A stretch of DNA of 64,000 bases from Rhytidiadelphus loreus (Eukaryota; Streptophyta; Bryopsida; Hypnales; Hylocomiaceae): contig OX344762.1 of the NCBI GenBank assembly GCA_947034895.1, positions 39,660,760 through 39,724,759 of the forward strand, read 5' to 3'. Made by a program: the position numbers and the translations under genes. Every line of letters starts with the position of its first letter. Position 1 is the stretch's first letter. Under the pieces are notes generated by a model, which did not search any database, was not told the origin of the DNA, and saw only the letters and a program-made list of their open reading frames with translations. Shown piece by piece: positions 24,140 through 36,817 of the stretch.

Positions 24140-25111
24140 CACTATAAGAAAAAAAATGTTTTTTTTATGTTAGAAAAAATGTGGCCCGATGTTTTTTGTG
24201 ACAAGGTCCACGTCAACGTTGGTGTCACCTAAAATTTGTTATAACTGACGTGCAAAAAACGGGTAACAAACATGTTAAAACGTGTCCGATTTTGGCATGT
24301 TTTTTGTTGACGTCAAGAAGAATGTGTGTTTTTCAGCTTCAAAAAACAAGCCATGTGGAGTGACGCATCACCTATTTTTGGCGGGCAATGCCACATGTGA
24401 AATTTTTCATCCATCCAGTCAAATCATTTTGTATCATTTGAAAATTTTATTGGTATTTATTTGAGACATCAAATTAGACATTTTTTGAAACATCAATTGG
24501 TACATATCCTATCCATAAGGCAAGATAAATTAAAAAATTAAAAAAAAAATTAAAATTAAAAAAAAATGGAAAAAAACTTACCATTTACCTTCAAGTAAAT
24601 TTTGGATGGTAAAATGAAGGAATTTCTTCATCAAAATTTAGTGAAAATGAAGGATTTCGAGGTTTTACTTATATTCTTTCTCTGCGTATAGATAGACAAA
24701 CGATATGGGATAAGTAAAAAAGGAGATGTACAATGAATTGTATTTTTTGGGACGTTCTTGCGGACGTCTTCAAAGACATACATGTCTCACTTGACATCTT
24801 TGCCTTCTGCCCGAATTGCATTTTTTACCAGCGGTCAGTACTCTACTACTGACCGCACTAACTTTTGCAAGTGCAAAATGTAATTAATGTTGACGTGGAC
24901 AAACTTGTTGTAAGTGATGTTTTCTGGGACGTCTTCAAAGACGTACACGTCTCATTTGACATCTGGCGTTCTGATGTTTATAGCGCCATGTCCATATAGA
25001 CGTCAAAAAAATTTACACGACTACATACTTTAACTTGAAAACATAGGATGTCTCAAAAAACATGTGTCGTTATGTGGCTAACGTAACCAAAAACGCAGTT
25101 TTCTTATAGTG
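24140..25111. mobile_element. Non-autonomous CACTA element, 972 bp
   Basis: The ends are CACTATAAGAAAA and its exact complement TTTTCTTATAGTG, a 13-bp terminal inverted repeat of CACTA type. The flanking triplets are AAT and TAT, so the target duplication is imperfect. The interior has a direct repeat near 24757-24801 and 24920-24963 built on GACGTCTTCAAAGAC. It also holds a perfect hairpin at 24831-24856 (GCGGTCAGTA and its complement, 6-base loop). There is no transposase frame. The sequence CACTATAAGAAA-CTGCGTTTT is shared with the fragment starting at 47518. Confidence 0.7.
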
Positions 25112-25998
25112 TATTAATGTATCAATACTAGATATCATACGCTCTCTATTTGTACATCTTGATTGTTTCTCCTTCAAAGTTGGACTCCTTCAAGTAGGAA
25201 AATGTGGCACAACAAGCACCACTTTTTCATCAATTAGAGATTCATTCTAATGTATATAAAAGTTCAACCTAAAAAATAACATGTCTCAAGACAATGGTTA
25301 TCATACCTAGTGTTACATACTTGAATCCAATAAGCCTTGCTTTAGTAAAAAGTTCACAAAAAATATGATTGTTCAACAATATTTTGATTGAGACATTCTT
25401 CAGTCTAAGTGCTCTATTGAACTTGAGTTGATATATTGCAAATACTTGAAGTCAAGATGACATAAACATTTAGTTACATGCTAGGATTCATTAATGTTGT
25501 TGTAAAAGAAAATCCTAAGAAAATTCAAGTAACTTAGAATGCATTGAAAACAAAGAAGTGACTTAGAATCTTTAAAATGCATTGATTCATAAATTTGTTA
25601 CAAGTTTTGTAAAGACATAATAAAAAACAAGTTGGAGAAATAATTTGTTATTGAAGGCATTGCATGGTCTAATGCAATAGTTTTCATGTCGCAATGTACT
25701 ACTTTTTACTCTATTCTAAGATTTTTAGATCCTCAAATTGTAACCTATTAAATGGTAGCCTACTATTTTGAAAAAGAATGTATTTATATAGATAGAACAT
25801 TATATCATTCAACGAAAGATTTTCAAAATTAGAAAGAAAATAAATTTTAAGAATTTAAATGAGGCATTTATTAAAAATTTAAAACATTCGTGCCTAATCA
25901 TACAATCTCAAGCATTCTAAAATAGTTTGTAAATAGAATTATTAGGGTTGAATTTTTTTGAAAGAGAAATATGTGAAATCAATACATCAAGTATTTTA
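25112..25998. other. AT-rich spacer
   Basis: No gene or recognisable element was seen. Confidence 0.5.
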
Positions 25999-26212
25999 CT
26001 GCTTCCTTCATCCCACTAAAAAACTTCCAATCAAACATAGAGCGTGTACCACTAAAATGCTTCATTTATTGATTTTGATCATTGAGTAAGTGATGTGGAA
26101 TTCAAATTTCAAATCAATTTCCACTTAATCAATTCCAGTACTTCCACATTACTTACTCAACAATCAACAATCAAAATCAATAAACGGAGTAATTTTAATG
26201 CGACGGAAGGAA
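25999..26212. mobile_element. Stowaway-like MITE, 214 bp, TA target
   Basis: The left end CTGCTTCCTTCATCCCACTA and the right end ATGCGACGGAAGGAA resemble the CTCCCTCCGTCCC signature of Stowaway (Tc1/mariner) MITEs, and both flanks are TA. Inside, TTATTGATTTTGATCATTGA and GTGATGTGGAA on the left pair with TTCCACATTAC and CAATCAAAATCAATAAA on the right, so the element folds into a long hairpin. Confidence 0.72.
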
Positions 26213-27420
26213 TACATTTTTTTTATAAATTTTATATTCATATTTTTAAAATTATGAACTATTTTTCTATATTAAAATTTTTCTTGATGATTTAAATTTT
26301 AAGTTAAAATATTATCATGGACTTTGTGATAAAAATTAAAATATATAGAATTAAAATTGGGCATTTTTCAAACCTCAAAATAATAACAATTCTTAGTCAA
26401 CATATTATTAGATGAGAGGTTTTTAGAATTCTATAACTTTGAGATAGTTTGCTTCAATACATTCTTTAAGTATATATAAATTTGAAAGTTGGTCTTTTAA
26501 ATTTTGTAATAATGTAACCCTAAATATTTTCTCAAATGATTTAAAAATCAAAATTTTGTTAATATGAACAAGAGTATTCATTGAGTGCGCAAGAATGCAC
26601 AAAGAGTGTCTTAGATCTAGTAAATTGTAATTTGCAACACCATTGGTTTCAAAACAAAAGTTATAGATTTCAAATTTTGCATTACCATTACAAGAAATTT
26701 GAGGCCAAAACAAAGCTGCAAGAGTGCAAGACAACCAACAATTGATGCAATTACACTTAAAAAATTATTAAAATTGTAAATTTAAAAAAAATAAAAATAA
26801 AATCAGAAAATAATATGGCACTAGTAGTGCCATGTCAATTTCACAATTTCAAAAATATTTTTTTATTTTCTTACATTTATTTTTGGAAAAAAAAATATTT
26901 AAAATATTTAAAAATATTATTTTCATTTTCCATATACTTGCACAAGGGGCTGAAAGTTAAATGGCCTTGTTTTGGCCTCAGATTTTTTTATAATGATCCA
27001 TATGATTTGATTAGTAATTGCTATCACCAATATGTTAATTAAAAGACGGAACCTAAAATTGAAAAAATTCCATAGTTAGTTAAATCCTTAATATTTTCAA
27101 TTCTAGAGTATTTTTTTGGTAATGGATTATAAATGTAAAATTCAAAATAAGAATTCTATTTTTTTATTATTCAAAAGTTTAAAAACTAGAGCTCTACTAT
27201 TCTCTGGAAACCTTGGAAAATGAAAAATCTAAATAAATTTTTAAAAAAAATTAATTTTAAAATTTAAATTCTAGTAATTACATTTCAAGAGGATTTAAAC
27301 TTTGTTGACTACAATATGTCCAATTATTTGGAAAAAATTATTTCCTTCAAACTTCAAATGCAATCATTTCACAATCTATTCAATAAAAGACTTTGAAACT
27401 TTTTCCACAAATTGTAAATA
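26213..27420. other. Very AT-rich spacer
   Basis: Two frames of moderate length (26423-26734 minus, 26815-27042 plus) encode low-complexity Lys/Ile/Phe-rich peptides with no motif. They look like by-products of base composition. No gene is supported. Confidence 0.5.
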
Positions 27421-27436
27421 TTTGGCTCTATATTTT

Positions 27437-27661
27437 GTTTTTGTTTTTGAACAAATGGGAAACCCACTGCATTAAAAAAGAACCAAGAACAAAACAACAG
27501 TTAAGCCTGGAGGCTGGACAAATGAAGAGATAAGAACAAAAGAAAAAAGAAAAAACAAGGGGAGCAAGGAAACATGACCTAGACTACAAGAACCGGCAAG
27601 CAGTGGGGGAACACTGGTGCCATCTAATGAGATTGTCCTCCCTAAATGCTAAGAGATGGAA
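27437..27661 (-). mobile_element. 5'-truncated LINE-like retroposon with 16-bp target duplication
   Basis: TTTGGCTCTATATTTT at 27421-27436 and TTTGGCTCTATGTTTT at 27662-27677 flank a 225-bp insert and differ at one position. Read on the minus strand, the insert ends AATGCAGTGGGTTTCCCATT and then TGTTCAAAAACAAAAAC, an A-rich 3' tail. A long, variable target duplication plus an A-rich tail identifies target-primed retroposition. The AATGCA-TGGGTTTCCCAT motif resembles 3' ends I associate with plant L1-type LINEs. No reading frame remains, and a SINE cannot be excluded. Confidence 0.68.
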
Positions 27662-27677
27662 TTTGGCTCTATGTTTT

Positions 27678-30600
27678 CACCATTTAGATTTCAAAGAAAA
27701 AATTTCTCCAATTCACAATATATGATCAAAAATTGGCTAGTGTAGTGCTAGATTGTTTGACCTCATATTGTAAAGAGAGTTAGAATAAGATAGACCCTTT
27801 ATTGTATACCAAAATTTTGCTCGAGTGTATCTAATAAGATATGATAATTGATGGTATAAATTTTCATTTAAGTGTTGAGTAAATTTTTTAATCCAAGAGG
27901 GCTCAAAGTCTATTATCCCTATCCAAACTGAGGGTAAAAAGAAACTTTTATTTCAAACTTCAAATGTATTAATCTTGCAATCCTCATTGTTGAATGAACT
28001 GGAATTTTTCCACATTCATATTATGGTCTTCTACACTTTTTAATAGTTGGAATAAAAACTAAAAACTCAATTTTGGTCAAAGCACCCAAAATTGGTAGTT
28101 TTTGACAATTTCTCTTATTAAACATCTTCCATCCTTTAAGGATTAAAAACTTCTAACTATAGAAAATTTAGTTTTGAATTAAGAAAATAGTAAGATAATT
28201 CAATCTAATTTTTTCATAAAATATAAAAGTTTGAAATAATTTTTCCAACCTTGAAACATTGCACAAAGTTGATCGGGTATTTATGGGCAAATGTATTGTC
28301 TAAAAGACATTGAAGCCTCAAAGAAACCTTAGATTAAAGTTGTTTGACCAATAAATAACTTATCAAATCTTATTGGATAAAATAGAGACTACATTTATAT
28401 AATTATTATTTTAAATGTTTGATTTGGACTAAATTATTAGATTCAATTGCAAAAATTTTCTTTCAATGAACCAATAGTATTCAATTTGTATATATTTTTT
28501 GTTTACAAATATTAGGCTCTACCATGTTTCATTTATTTTTTGTTGAAAAATAATTGGATTTCAATATACTTATTTTTTTAGATTTTCAAATAAAAAATGA
28601 TAAAGAACTCTATTATTTTCAATAAATTAAAATTTATGATTTTATTATTGATCATGAGTTGTAGTACGAGTTGTATGAACTCGTGTTCAAAAAAGCATTT
28701 ATAACTATATTTAGGAATAATTAGAGCTAAGCCAAAAAGCTCACAAGCCTTAAAACTAGAAGACGTTCATCCCTATCCCCAAAGAATGTACAAATAAGGT
28801 TTTATCTCCATATTTTGAATTTTGAATTAGTGATTAAATTCAATTCTGTTCAAAATTCTATTATTACAAATTTGAAATATACAAATTAGTGCCTTCAAAT
28901 TTCTAATTTAAAAAAAATTGAGAAGCATTGTTATAGCAATTTAGAATTCTAATACTATTGCCACAAATTCTTTAATAAAAATTTGACTAATTTCTGTAAT
29001 GTAAGCTTTATTTTAATGAAAATTGCATTTCTAAAATACAATATATATTCAAATGTTTGTTGTAGTAGAGACAATGAATTCTATTCTTTCTAAAATTTAG
29101 TTTCATTTCACTAGAAGAAAACTATTCTTATTAAGTGATATTTTTGCATTCATTTTGACCTACTTTATCTAAAATACAATCTCATTTAAATGTAAAATTC
29201 ATCTAAAGTTGAACATGATTGTATAAAAATTAATTCCAAAATGTCACCTAAAAAGGAGTTTTTCATTTAGTGTCTTTGTTTATAATAAAATAATCTAAGT
29301 CTCTTCACTACACTAGTGTATATATTAGATTTAATTAGATACTTGAATGAATCCCATTGCAATGCAACAACCCCCAAAAGGCTAATGTCATATGGTTTTA
29401 TTGAAAAGTTATGGAAATGTCATAAGGACAAATGGATGAAAAATTGTTTGGGTGAAAATACAACTAAAATCATAACTCACTTTGCATTTAATGTAAATGA
29501 TTTAGCAATATCACATTCAATGAAACATCATTTTCCAAATACATCTAAGCATTACATATGATATGTGCACACTCAAGCAACACTTAATATAAGGTAAAAC
29601 AACCTATTGTGGTCAGATGACCCATAGTGGACACCTAAGGAATGATGCCATTATGGGGGTTTTAGTATGTGAGATTTCGATCACAATGCATGCCTTATAT
29701 GACAACAATGGAGTGATTAATAACCTCATTAGGAACTTCCAACTTTTCAATGTGAATTCATTGTAAGATTAGACTTTTTAGGCCCTCCAATACTCAATTA
29801 CATGTGAACTTCTTGATATCATTCTCATTGTCTTCACAATTTGCATCTAAGTCTTTGTCTTGCATCACAATTTGAACTTTTAGTTTTTGCATTGGAAAGT
29901 TTGATCATTTCTTTAAATGGTAGCTTTGATGTTGCCCATGGCCTTGAAGAGTGGAAAAACTCATCATTGATTTGTCATATAAACAAGCTACATAATGTCC
30001 ATGTAAGAAAGATTTTGAAATCCAAAGACCTCAAAATAATGTCTTTTAAGGGTTAAGAGGTTTAGATAGAATAATCCATTGAATTCACTTTGGTTATCTC
30101 ATATACCATTTCCAACTATCAAATTCGTCAAAAATAATTCTATAAAAGATCCTTTTCAAAGAAATTATTTTTTCAACTTAAAATTTTCTGATATGGAAAA
30201 AACACAAATTTCAAAGTAATATCCATTCTTAGGTAAAGTAGGAGACCTTCTTTGTACCATGTGACTATTTGTGCCTCTTCATGGCTGCTATGTTTTAATA
30301 GAATACATTTGAAAGTTTAAAATGTACACTATTGATACATAGTGACACACATAGGGTGAGTTTTGAATTGTGATGCTAATAGGGTCTACTACCTTATAAC
30401 TATAGGCAATCAAAGCAAAGATATGTACCTATCCAATGTGGGCAATAGCAGGCTAACTATTCTTACTCTTTCCAATCCTATTTAGGCTCAGTTGCTCACT
30501 ACAACGATTACCCAAAAGCCTCAGTCTACAATATACAGCAACTATTGAAACCTTCGCCAATGAATGTTCAACTATTTTAAAAATCCACTTTCTCCCCTGG

Positions 30601-31436
30601 TATGCCACTTTGTTGCAGATATTTGACTAAGTTTAGACGCAACAAAGCAAAGCACTACTGGAACATCCTGGAGTAACGACAATGGATAACTCTACCTTGT
30701 CGTACAATTGGGGCACATCCCAATCTGGTACACAAGTTCAGATCTGATAAAGCATTGGAATTTGAACTGATATCTGAGCACGTTTGAACAGCACGAAGGC
30801 ACTTACTTGCTGTACATACCCCACGGAGACCTGAAAATTGATTACTGAACGATGGCCATACCTTCTCTTCCTCCTTTTCCTCGCTTGCGGCAAATATCTT
30901 ATTAGCCTTCAAGCTATCACTTATTACCATAGCTCTTCTGACTGAGTTTTGAAGATTAAACCTGGTTTCCTTTTCGCAACTTAGGATTGGAGCACCAATT
31001 CTCTTAAATCCGGCACAAGATAAGTTAATCCAGTTTTAAGAGAATGCAGCGGCACACCACACTGAGATTTAGTATTTTTTATATAGCTCTTTCAATTTGC
31101 TTTCTGTTACATTTAGAATATACGATTTGAACCTGAGTGTAGAAGACAATTGCAGCCAGTTTGAGGGAGACGTCACCCTCGAAGCACCTGTCTTAACCTA
31201 TTCAGAAACAACCTTGTTCACGTGTGCACAAGTAAAATGAATGCAATCACAGGCGAGGCCCGTGGAGGACAGTAAAATACTGCTCTTACGGTAATGGGAT
31301 GGAAACAACAGGACCTGTTCGTTTTGCTCTGGAGTCTCTAACTGCTATTGGGAACCAATGTCTACCTCAAAATGAATCTAGCAAGAAAACTTCCTGGTCA
31401 ACAATAATCGACAGTCTGTTACATTTTAAACAATCT
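27678..31436. other. Gene-free spacer before the Canopy gene
   Basis: This is very AT-rich up to about 30200. Frames at 29316-29561 and 29841-30056 have no recognised motif. The last kilobase is GC-richer and probably contains the 3' UTR and flank of the minus-strand Canopy gene. A CACTAGAAGAAAA string at 29109 lacks a partner end. Confidence 0.45.
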
Positions 31437-34400
31437 CTAAAGCTCACCATCGCTGCCATAACTGATAGTATCCTTCGCAGATTCTTCTTTCGCAAGATCT
31501 TCTTCACCTCGTGAACCAACCTCATCTTCCACATCCTCCACATCGTCAGCTGGTGGCGTTGTTTCCCTGTCAGCAAGGAGATATTCTGTAAAATAACCTT
31601 GAGATTAAAGCAAACTGAAAGAGTTATTGACAGCTATGTTAATATGGAGATAACAGGACCTTCCGAAAAGGAAATAGACATTCATGTAGATGATGTATCA
31701 TGCAACAAGGGACAGATTACAGAAACTGAGGTAAAGATATGAACGCACGATGCTTCCTTGCAACTCTTGCTGAGCTCCTGGCATAGCACGCGTTCAACGT
31801 CGCCAGTAGCAACATCTCCCACTCGAATTTTTTCCGTCAACTGTAATGAACACATCTTGATATTACTACCACAAAAACATCAAGGCAACATACAAATCCT
31901 TTTCTCAGCAATTAGAACTCGATCATTCAGACTCTCAACTAATTTAAACAATGTCAGAACAAAGTTGAGAATGAAAGCAGCATGAATATTCTCTACTAAT
32001 TGACGTGGCATACGACGAACAACAAGAGCCAAGTTCCAGTATCCTACCTCTTCTTCAGTTGTCTCAAGCAGTCTGTCACAATGACAACGACATATAGGAT
32101 ACATATAATTCAGAAGTGGTCCAACCATATAACTAAGTAACATATTACAATGTCGTATCCCTGAGCGTTGGATCTTGGCGATCACAAAATACAGTAGAAG
32201 AATCGACATGCACATCCATGATATATCTAAAGCCCAAGAATGCACGAGGTTACTGTCGTGTTACATAAAAGAAGCTGACAGAGAACAAAGAAAGCACTAT
32301 CCAGGTTAAAGTCGTGCAACTTACCGCCCACAAAACTCCACAATAGCTCTGGAGTGTAGCTCTGTTGCCTGGCGATCTATAATTTACAAGGAAAATATTC
32401 AGTAATACAAATACACAACTATTAGCACTATCAGATGTTAATACCTCTAGATATGCTGCACAAATTAACGACACAGTTGATGCACACGAGAAGCAAAAGG
32501 TTAACTCGACTCCACTTTCACCGTTTCGGCATCTCCATTTAAGATAACTGTACCTCCATTTTCTGTATATTGATAACTACTAATAGCAGCGCAATAGAGC
32601 GAGATGGATCACTTACTGAATGCCATCTCGGGAGCATCAGGCACTCCACCGTCCACCTTTAACCAGAATTCCCGGCCAGAGTTATCCTGAAACAAGAAAC
32701 GCCAGAAAAAACAAAACTCTATAAGAGTAAAGTCTGTTCTTAAGGTTGACAGAGAATCATGCTCGAGTCCAACTTTTTTGTAGGCTACACATAAAAGTTC
32801 CTTAGTGAAATTAAATAGTGTAAAAAACACTTCGTAGAAACGTATTAAGAATAAAATGAAGGTGTTAACGAACCACTCTAAAGGTTAGACAAAATGCAAG
32901 CCAGGAGAATGAATGAATGGAACAAAGAGAGGTACCTTATTTGGAACATATGGCTTCATTTTTGCACAGAGACCATCAAGAAGGTCCACCACTCGCAACT
33001 CACTGACTCTGGCATCCAAGCACGCATTTTCTACACAAGCGTAAATCACTAATTCAAGGAGCAGTCGGTGAGGAAAAACACCTTCAAAACCACACACTCA
33101 AGATAGGAATAGGGGACACACCTATAATCAATCACTTTTCCTTCACGTTGGCCTTTAGAATCAAGTCGATGACGATAATCCAAATGATTTCTAGGTCTTT
33201 CCTGAGATAGGAAAACAAAATGGATTGAGCTAGGTGTATCCCAAAATGAAAAGGGGTCAGAAAAGGATATTTGATACCAAATGTATGAGTTATGCGAGAA
33301 GGTGTCTAAGGTTAAAACGACCTTAACCATGTACACAGAAGTAACTGCAATCCACTGTTTTTTTCTGCTACAGAAGAAGAGAAGAGAAACTTTGAAGCTC
33401 GTTAATTGCGACCAAACTAAACTGCCTAGTCAGTGCCCATACCTCAAAATCCACCAACAGCATGGAATTTCTAACAAGTTCCATGTTATATTTGTTGGAA
33501 CTCAAAGGTGAATATGTAAGGTCACATCATCATTCCAGTAATCAAGATTACCAGTAAAGGACGGAAAACTTGAATTCCAGACTGGTTCTCTACATATTCA
33601 TCTATTCTAACAAATGGAAAAAAAGTTTGGAGAATTTCCTTCACCCCAGAGCCCTTCAACAAACCCCTTCCCAACTCTCAGACGCAGAATAAGAGCAACG
33701 TACATTTGCAAGCGACTCCTCCAGCTCCGACTGCAAAAACACCACAACCATTACGAAGTCTATTAGCGTTAATACCACGAAGGATGTCGGCATGTTACGC
33801 TGCTGTCAGCGCCAAACAAATAGAATCGGATGGACTACATACTCAAAGTAAGACTTTAAATAATAGATAAAATTCTGCAAGCCTTCACACTGAGCTGCTC
33901 TTTAACCATTAGGACACACTAAAACCAAGACCGTTACAAAACTTCCAGAAGTGTACACAATCTTCCTTCCGAAACACATTAAAGTAGAGGCACCTATAAT
34001 CGCCACCCTCAAATCAAAGACAAAGACTGCATTTTGACTCAGAGAATGTAGATCACCTTAACATCTGTTCAAGTGTTGACTTTGAGTCCTCTATATATCA
34101 ATAAAACTTCGAGCATTCATAACTCTCACGTACGATGTCCAAACGACGTATTCCCTGGTGCGTTAAATTTTTCGCTAACAAAAGCATAGAAAAATATTTG
34201 AACCGTTCAATATCAGTAACTGTGCTCAGAATCAAAAGTTTCGATGTCACTTATAATCAGCTCCACGGACGAGGGATCGCACGCCAAACCCTAATTTAAT
34301 CAAATTGCCTACCCTTACAATCTGAGACTCTCTATAAACAATGTCGATACCAATACCGATGCATTCCACACAATAGTCACAAAGAAGCGCGGATCAGATC

Positions 34401-34545
34401 AGTGGAAACTCACAGCGACGGCTTTGCAAGCGGAGCACTTGTCGTCCACGACACAGAAAGCAGGGGAGGCCCAAAAGCAAAAGACGAGAAGAAGCAAGCT
34501 GAGCGCCCTCGATGCAGAGACTACTCCCGCTTTGTTGGCCTCCAT
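31437..34545 (-). CDS. Canopy-type (DUF3456) saposin-like ER protein, nine exons, 226 aa
   Basis: Exons in transcript order: 34414-34545, 33704-33730, 33122-33201, 32936-33008, 32617-32686, 32325-32376, 32048-32072, 31749-31840, 31437-31566 (681 nt). Residues 1-31 form a signal peptide with a LLLLVFCFW core. The mature part begins VDDKCSACKAVA and contains RPRNHLDYRHRLDSKGQR, VVDLLDGLC, FCGRLLETTEEE and GDVERVLCQELSKSC. The six cysteines expected for the fold are C37, C40, C94, C143, C173 and C180. The family acts in the secretory pathway; animal Canopy proteins help Toll-like receptor maturation, while the plant role is not established. The tail from about 185 is strongly acidic and ends DGEL, which could be a weak KDEL-like retrieval signal (inference). 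Exons 2 and 7 are only 27 and 25 nt. The exon 5-7 junctions were chosen because they alone give the conserved CGRLLE frame; the 31749 donor is weak but keeps C180. Confidence 0.88.
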
Positions 34546-35397
34546 AGCTGCGATCCAAGCAACGGCGATCTGCAAATTTTGACGCCGATTGTGCTGCGAG
34601 AGGAATTGGCAATTGCTCGAGTTTCCTCAGTTCTTCGGAGACAAGCGTCCTCAGTTCCGGATGAATGAAGTGTGGATGTGGATGATACTAGTGATGAAAG
34701 AAATGGGTGTGCGAGGGGATTGATTCTCACTACACTAATACCGATATTTTGTATTACCTGCACTAATTGATTTAGACTTAAATTAAATATTCGGTGCCGA
34801 AATGCTGAACATGCTATCTGAGTATGGCAGTATTTTTATATTGATTAATGTAGCTAACACTATATATCATTATTAATGGGTGTTTGCAAGAAACATTTGT
34901 TGTTTTTGTTTCAAAATGGCCAATTTTAGTGAGTATTGTGACTTTTGGAATAAAATTCTTTAAATTGAAATAAAATATGGATAATTTGTAAGGCATTCAA
35001 AATAGTCTGTTTATGAAAATTAAAACCTAGAAAAATTAATCTCTAAAAGTTATGCACAAAAAAAGAGCGATGGAAAATGCCAAGAAAATAAATACTTTGA
35101 TCTTTGATTTTAAGAAAATAATGAAAGAATTCAAAAAAATAAACTAATCATTGGCCCCATTTTTCCTAACTTGAAGATGTTCCTTCTCAACTATTTGCAT
35201 TATTAGGAAAAAATTTGTATTTTTTGCATTTACACAAAGGGGTTGCACTTTAGCACATGTGGAAGGTGGACACTTTAGTATTATTTTTAGAAAATTTCTT
35301 AGTTTGTTGATTTGGACTGAAATGGAGAATGCTTTCCTTTGAGAGAAACTATCCTAAGGGAATTGGAGTAGCTATTTTACTTGAAAAGCGAGACAGT
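34546..35397. other. 5' flank of the Canopy gene
   Basis: The first 100-200 bp upstream of the minus-strand ATG are GC-richer and should hold the 5' UTR and core promoter. Beyond about 34740 the DNA becomes AT-rich with no gene. No promoter element could be assigned with confidence. Confidence 0.4.
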
Positions 35398-35757
35398 AGG
35401 GGTAGTCACACCTTCAATGGGTGAAGAAGGTGTGACACTCCTAAAAGATGTGTTGAGAGTGGAGAATGAAAAAAATGTAGAATCCATTTACCTAAACGTA
35501 AGATTAGATGTAAGGTTGGAAAGAAATCAGCAACAATGAAGGTAAAAGGGGGTAATGGAAAGGTAAAAGTGTAGAGTATAAAGGAATATTCTTAATTGGA
35601 TATATCTTCCGTACTCCCAATCTTCACCTCCAGAGGTGAAGACTAGGAGTGTGGAAGATATATCCAACTAAGAATATTCTACCAACATGAAGCCAAACCC
35701 AAGCTACCACGTTTCCATTCTCGAAGTGCCAAGTGAAGAAGGTGTGACCACCCCTAA
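35398..35757. mobile_element. MITE with hairpin core (about 360 bp)
   Basis: The left end AGGGGTAGTCACACCTTC is complementary to GAAGGTGTGACCACCCCT at the right end with one mismatch. The ends resemble hAT-type TAGGGGTG termini, but I found no 8-bp duplication. The core is a separate strong hairpin at 35584-35679. The element lies in the intergenic space between two minus-strand genes. Confidence 0.6.
35584..35679. repeat. 47-bp near-perfect inverted repeat with a 2-base loop
   Basis: The left arm 35584-35630 matches the complement of 35633-35679 at 42 of 47 positions by eye. The identical core includes TTGGATATATCTTCC and TCTTCACCTC. Either transcript strand would fold into a single long hairpin. 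Confidence 0.85.
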
Positions 35758-36817
35758 TGTAATAGAAAACGAATCTGCATTGACAGAGCCTCGTGTAGTG
35801 TAGCTGCTTGTTTTTCACCAAACCTTGACTTGCTTGGAAGTCAACCTTTTTTAAGGTCAGCATTTACATTGGAAGTGACTACCAACTACCAGAATCGTAA
35901 GATTTGAAACACGTACTTTGCAATGTTCCTAAGTGTACATATCAAAGTGAGCGAATCTGCATTGACCATTTGCATGCTCGTTTGCTAGGCTTGCCAATTT
36001 GGCTGGATCAATGGCACAATGAATTAGAAAATGAATTGGAATTGTCACACAATCTTCTCTAACTTTTCTTTCTTAATCAGCATCCACAAAAGTGCTAAAG
36101 GAAAAAAAAAGTTACACATTCAAACAACTGGAGAGTACCTGAACAACAATCACAACCATGAGTGTATTTGTGTATCATATATGCACTTTTACATGGTTAT
36201 GCAGCACATAGGATTCTCTTATGCAGCTTTGGGAGTTCATTTATGGAGATCAGATTTCAGAATCTACCTGCACCTTCAGAACCGCATCATGACTTACGAG
36301 GGGAATTTGTCTCACTCTCTCAATGACTGAATCCTGCTGTTTTCAGAAAGAAACAAACCTCCTGAATTTTCTCCTCCGCGCACAATCAGTGTCTTCCGCG
36401 CCTTGCAAATCTTTGCAAATCAACACAATGAGACTACAGAATTGGACTACAGATTTGTACATTCATGAGCTGGCAGAGGGGGTGGGTAACACATAACTTA
36501 GTGAGAAGAGAAACCGTAGTGCAGCTCACAGGATGTCAATGAAAACAAAAGTCATTTCACTTGCGTCAGTGACTTCGGACTAGACAAAATGTGAGTGTAA
36601 AGGCGCCTACACTGGGCTTCCAATCAACCCAACAACTCTATCCAAGATGTTCCAAGCCTATGACGCTCTACAGGCGGGTCAACAGGATACGTTCTCTGGT
36701 GAAGCAGCTAATGGAGACTGAAAAACCCTCAGGCAATCCAGGCATAAACTAAGTTCATGCCACTGAGGAACATAATGGGATGCAAGAGTTCAGGAACGTA
36801 CGATATTTCAAATGTAA
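35758..36817. other. 3' flank of the remorin gene
   Basis: The segment adjoining 36817 should carry the remorin 3' UTR, as the gene runs on the minus strand. The short frame 36031-36330 has no family motif. No other feature was recognised. Confidence 0.4.

Noticed and set aside
29109..29121. CACTAGAAGAAAA, a CACTA-like terminus
   Set aside because: No complementary TTTTCTTCTAGTG-like end or 3-bp duplication was found nearby.
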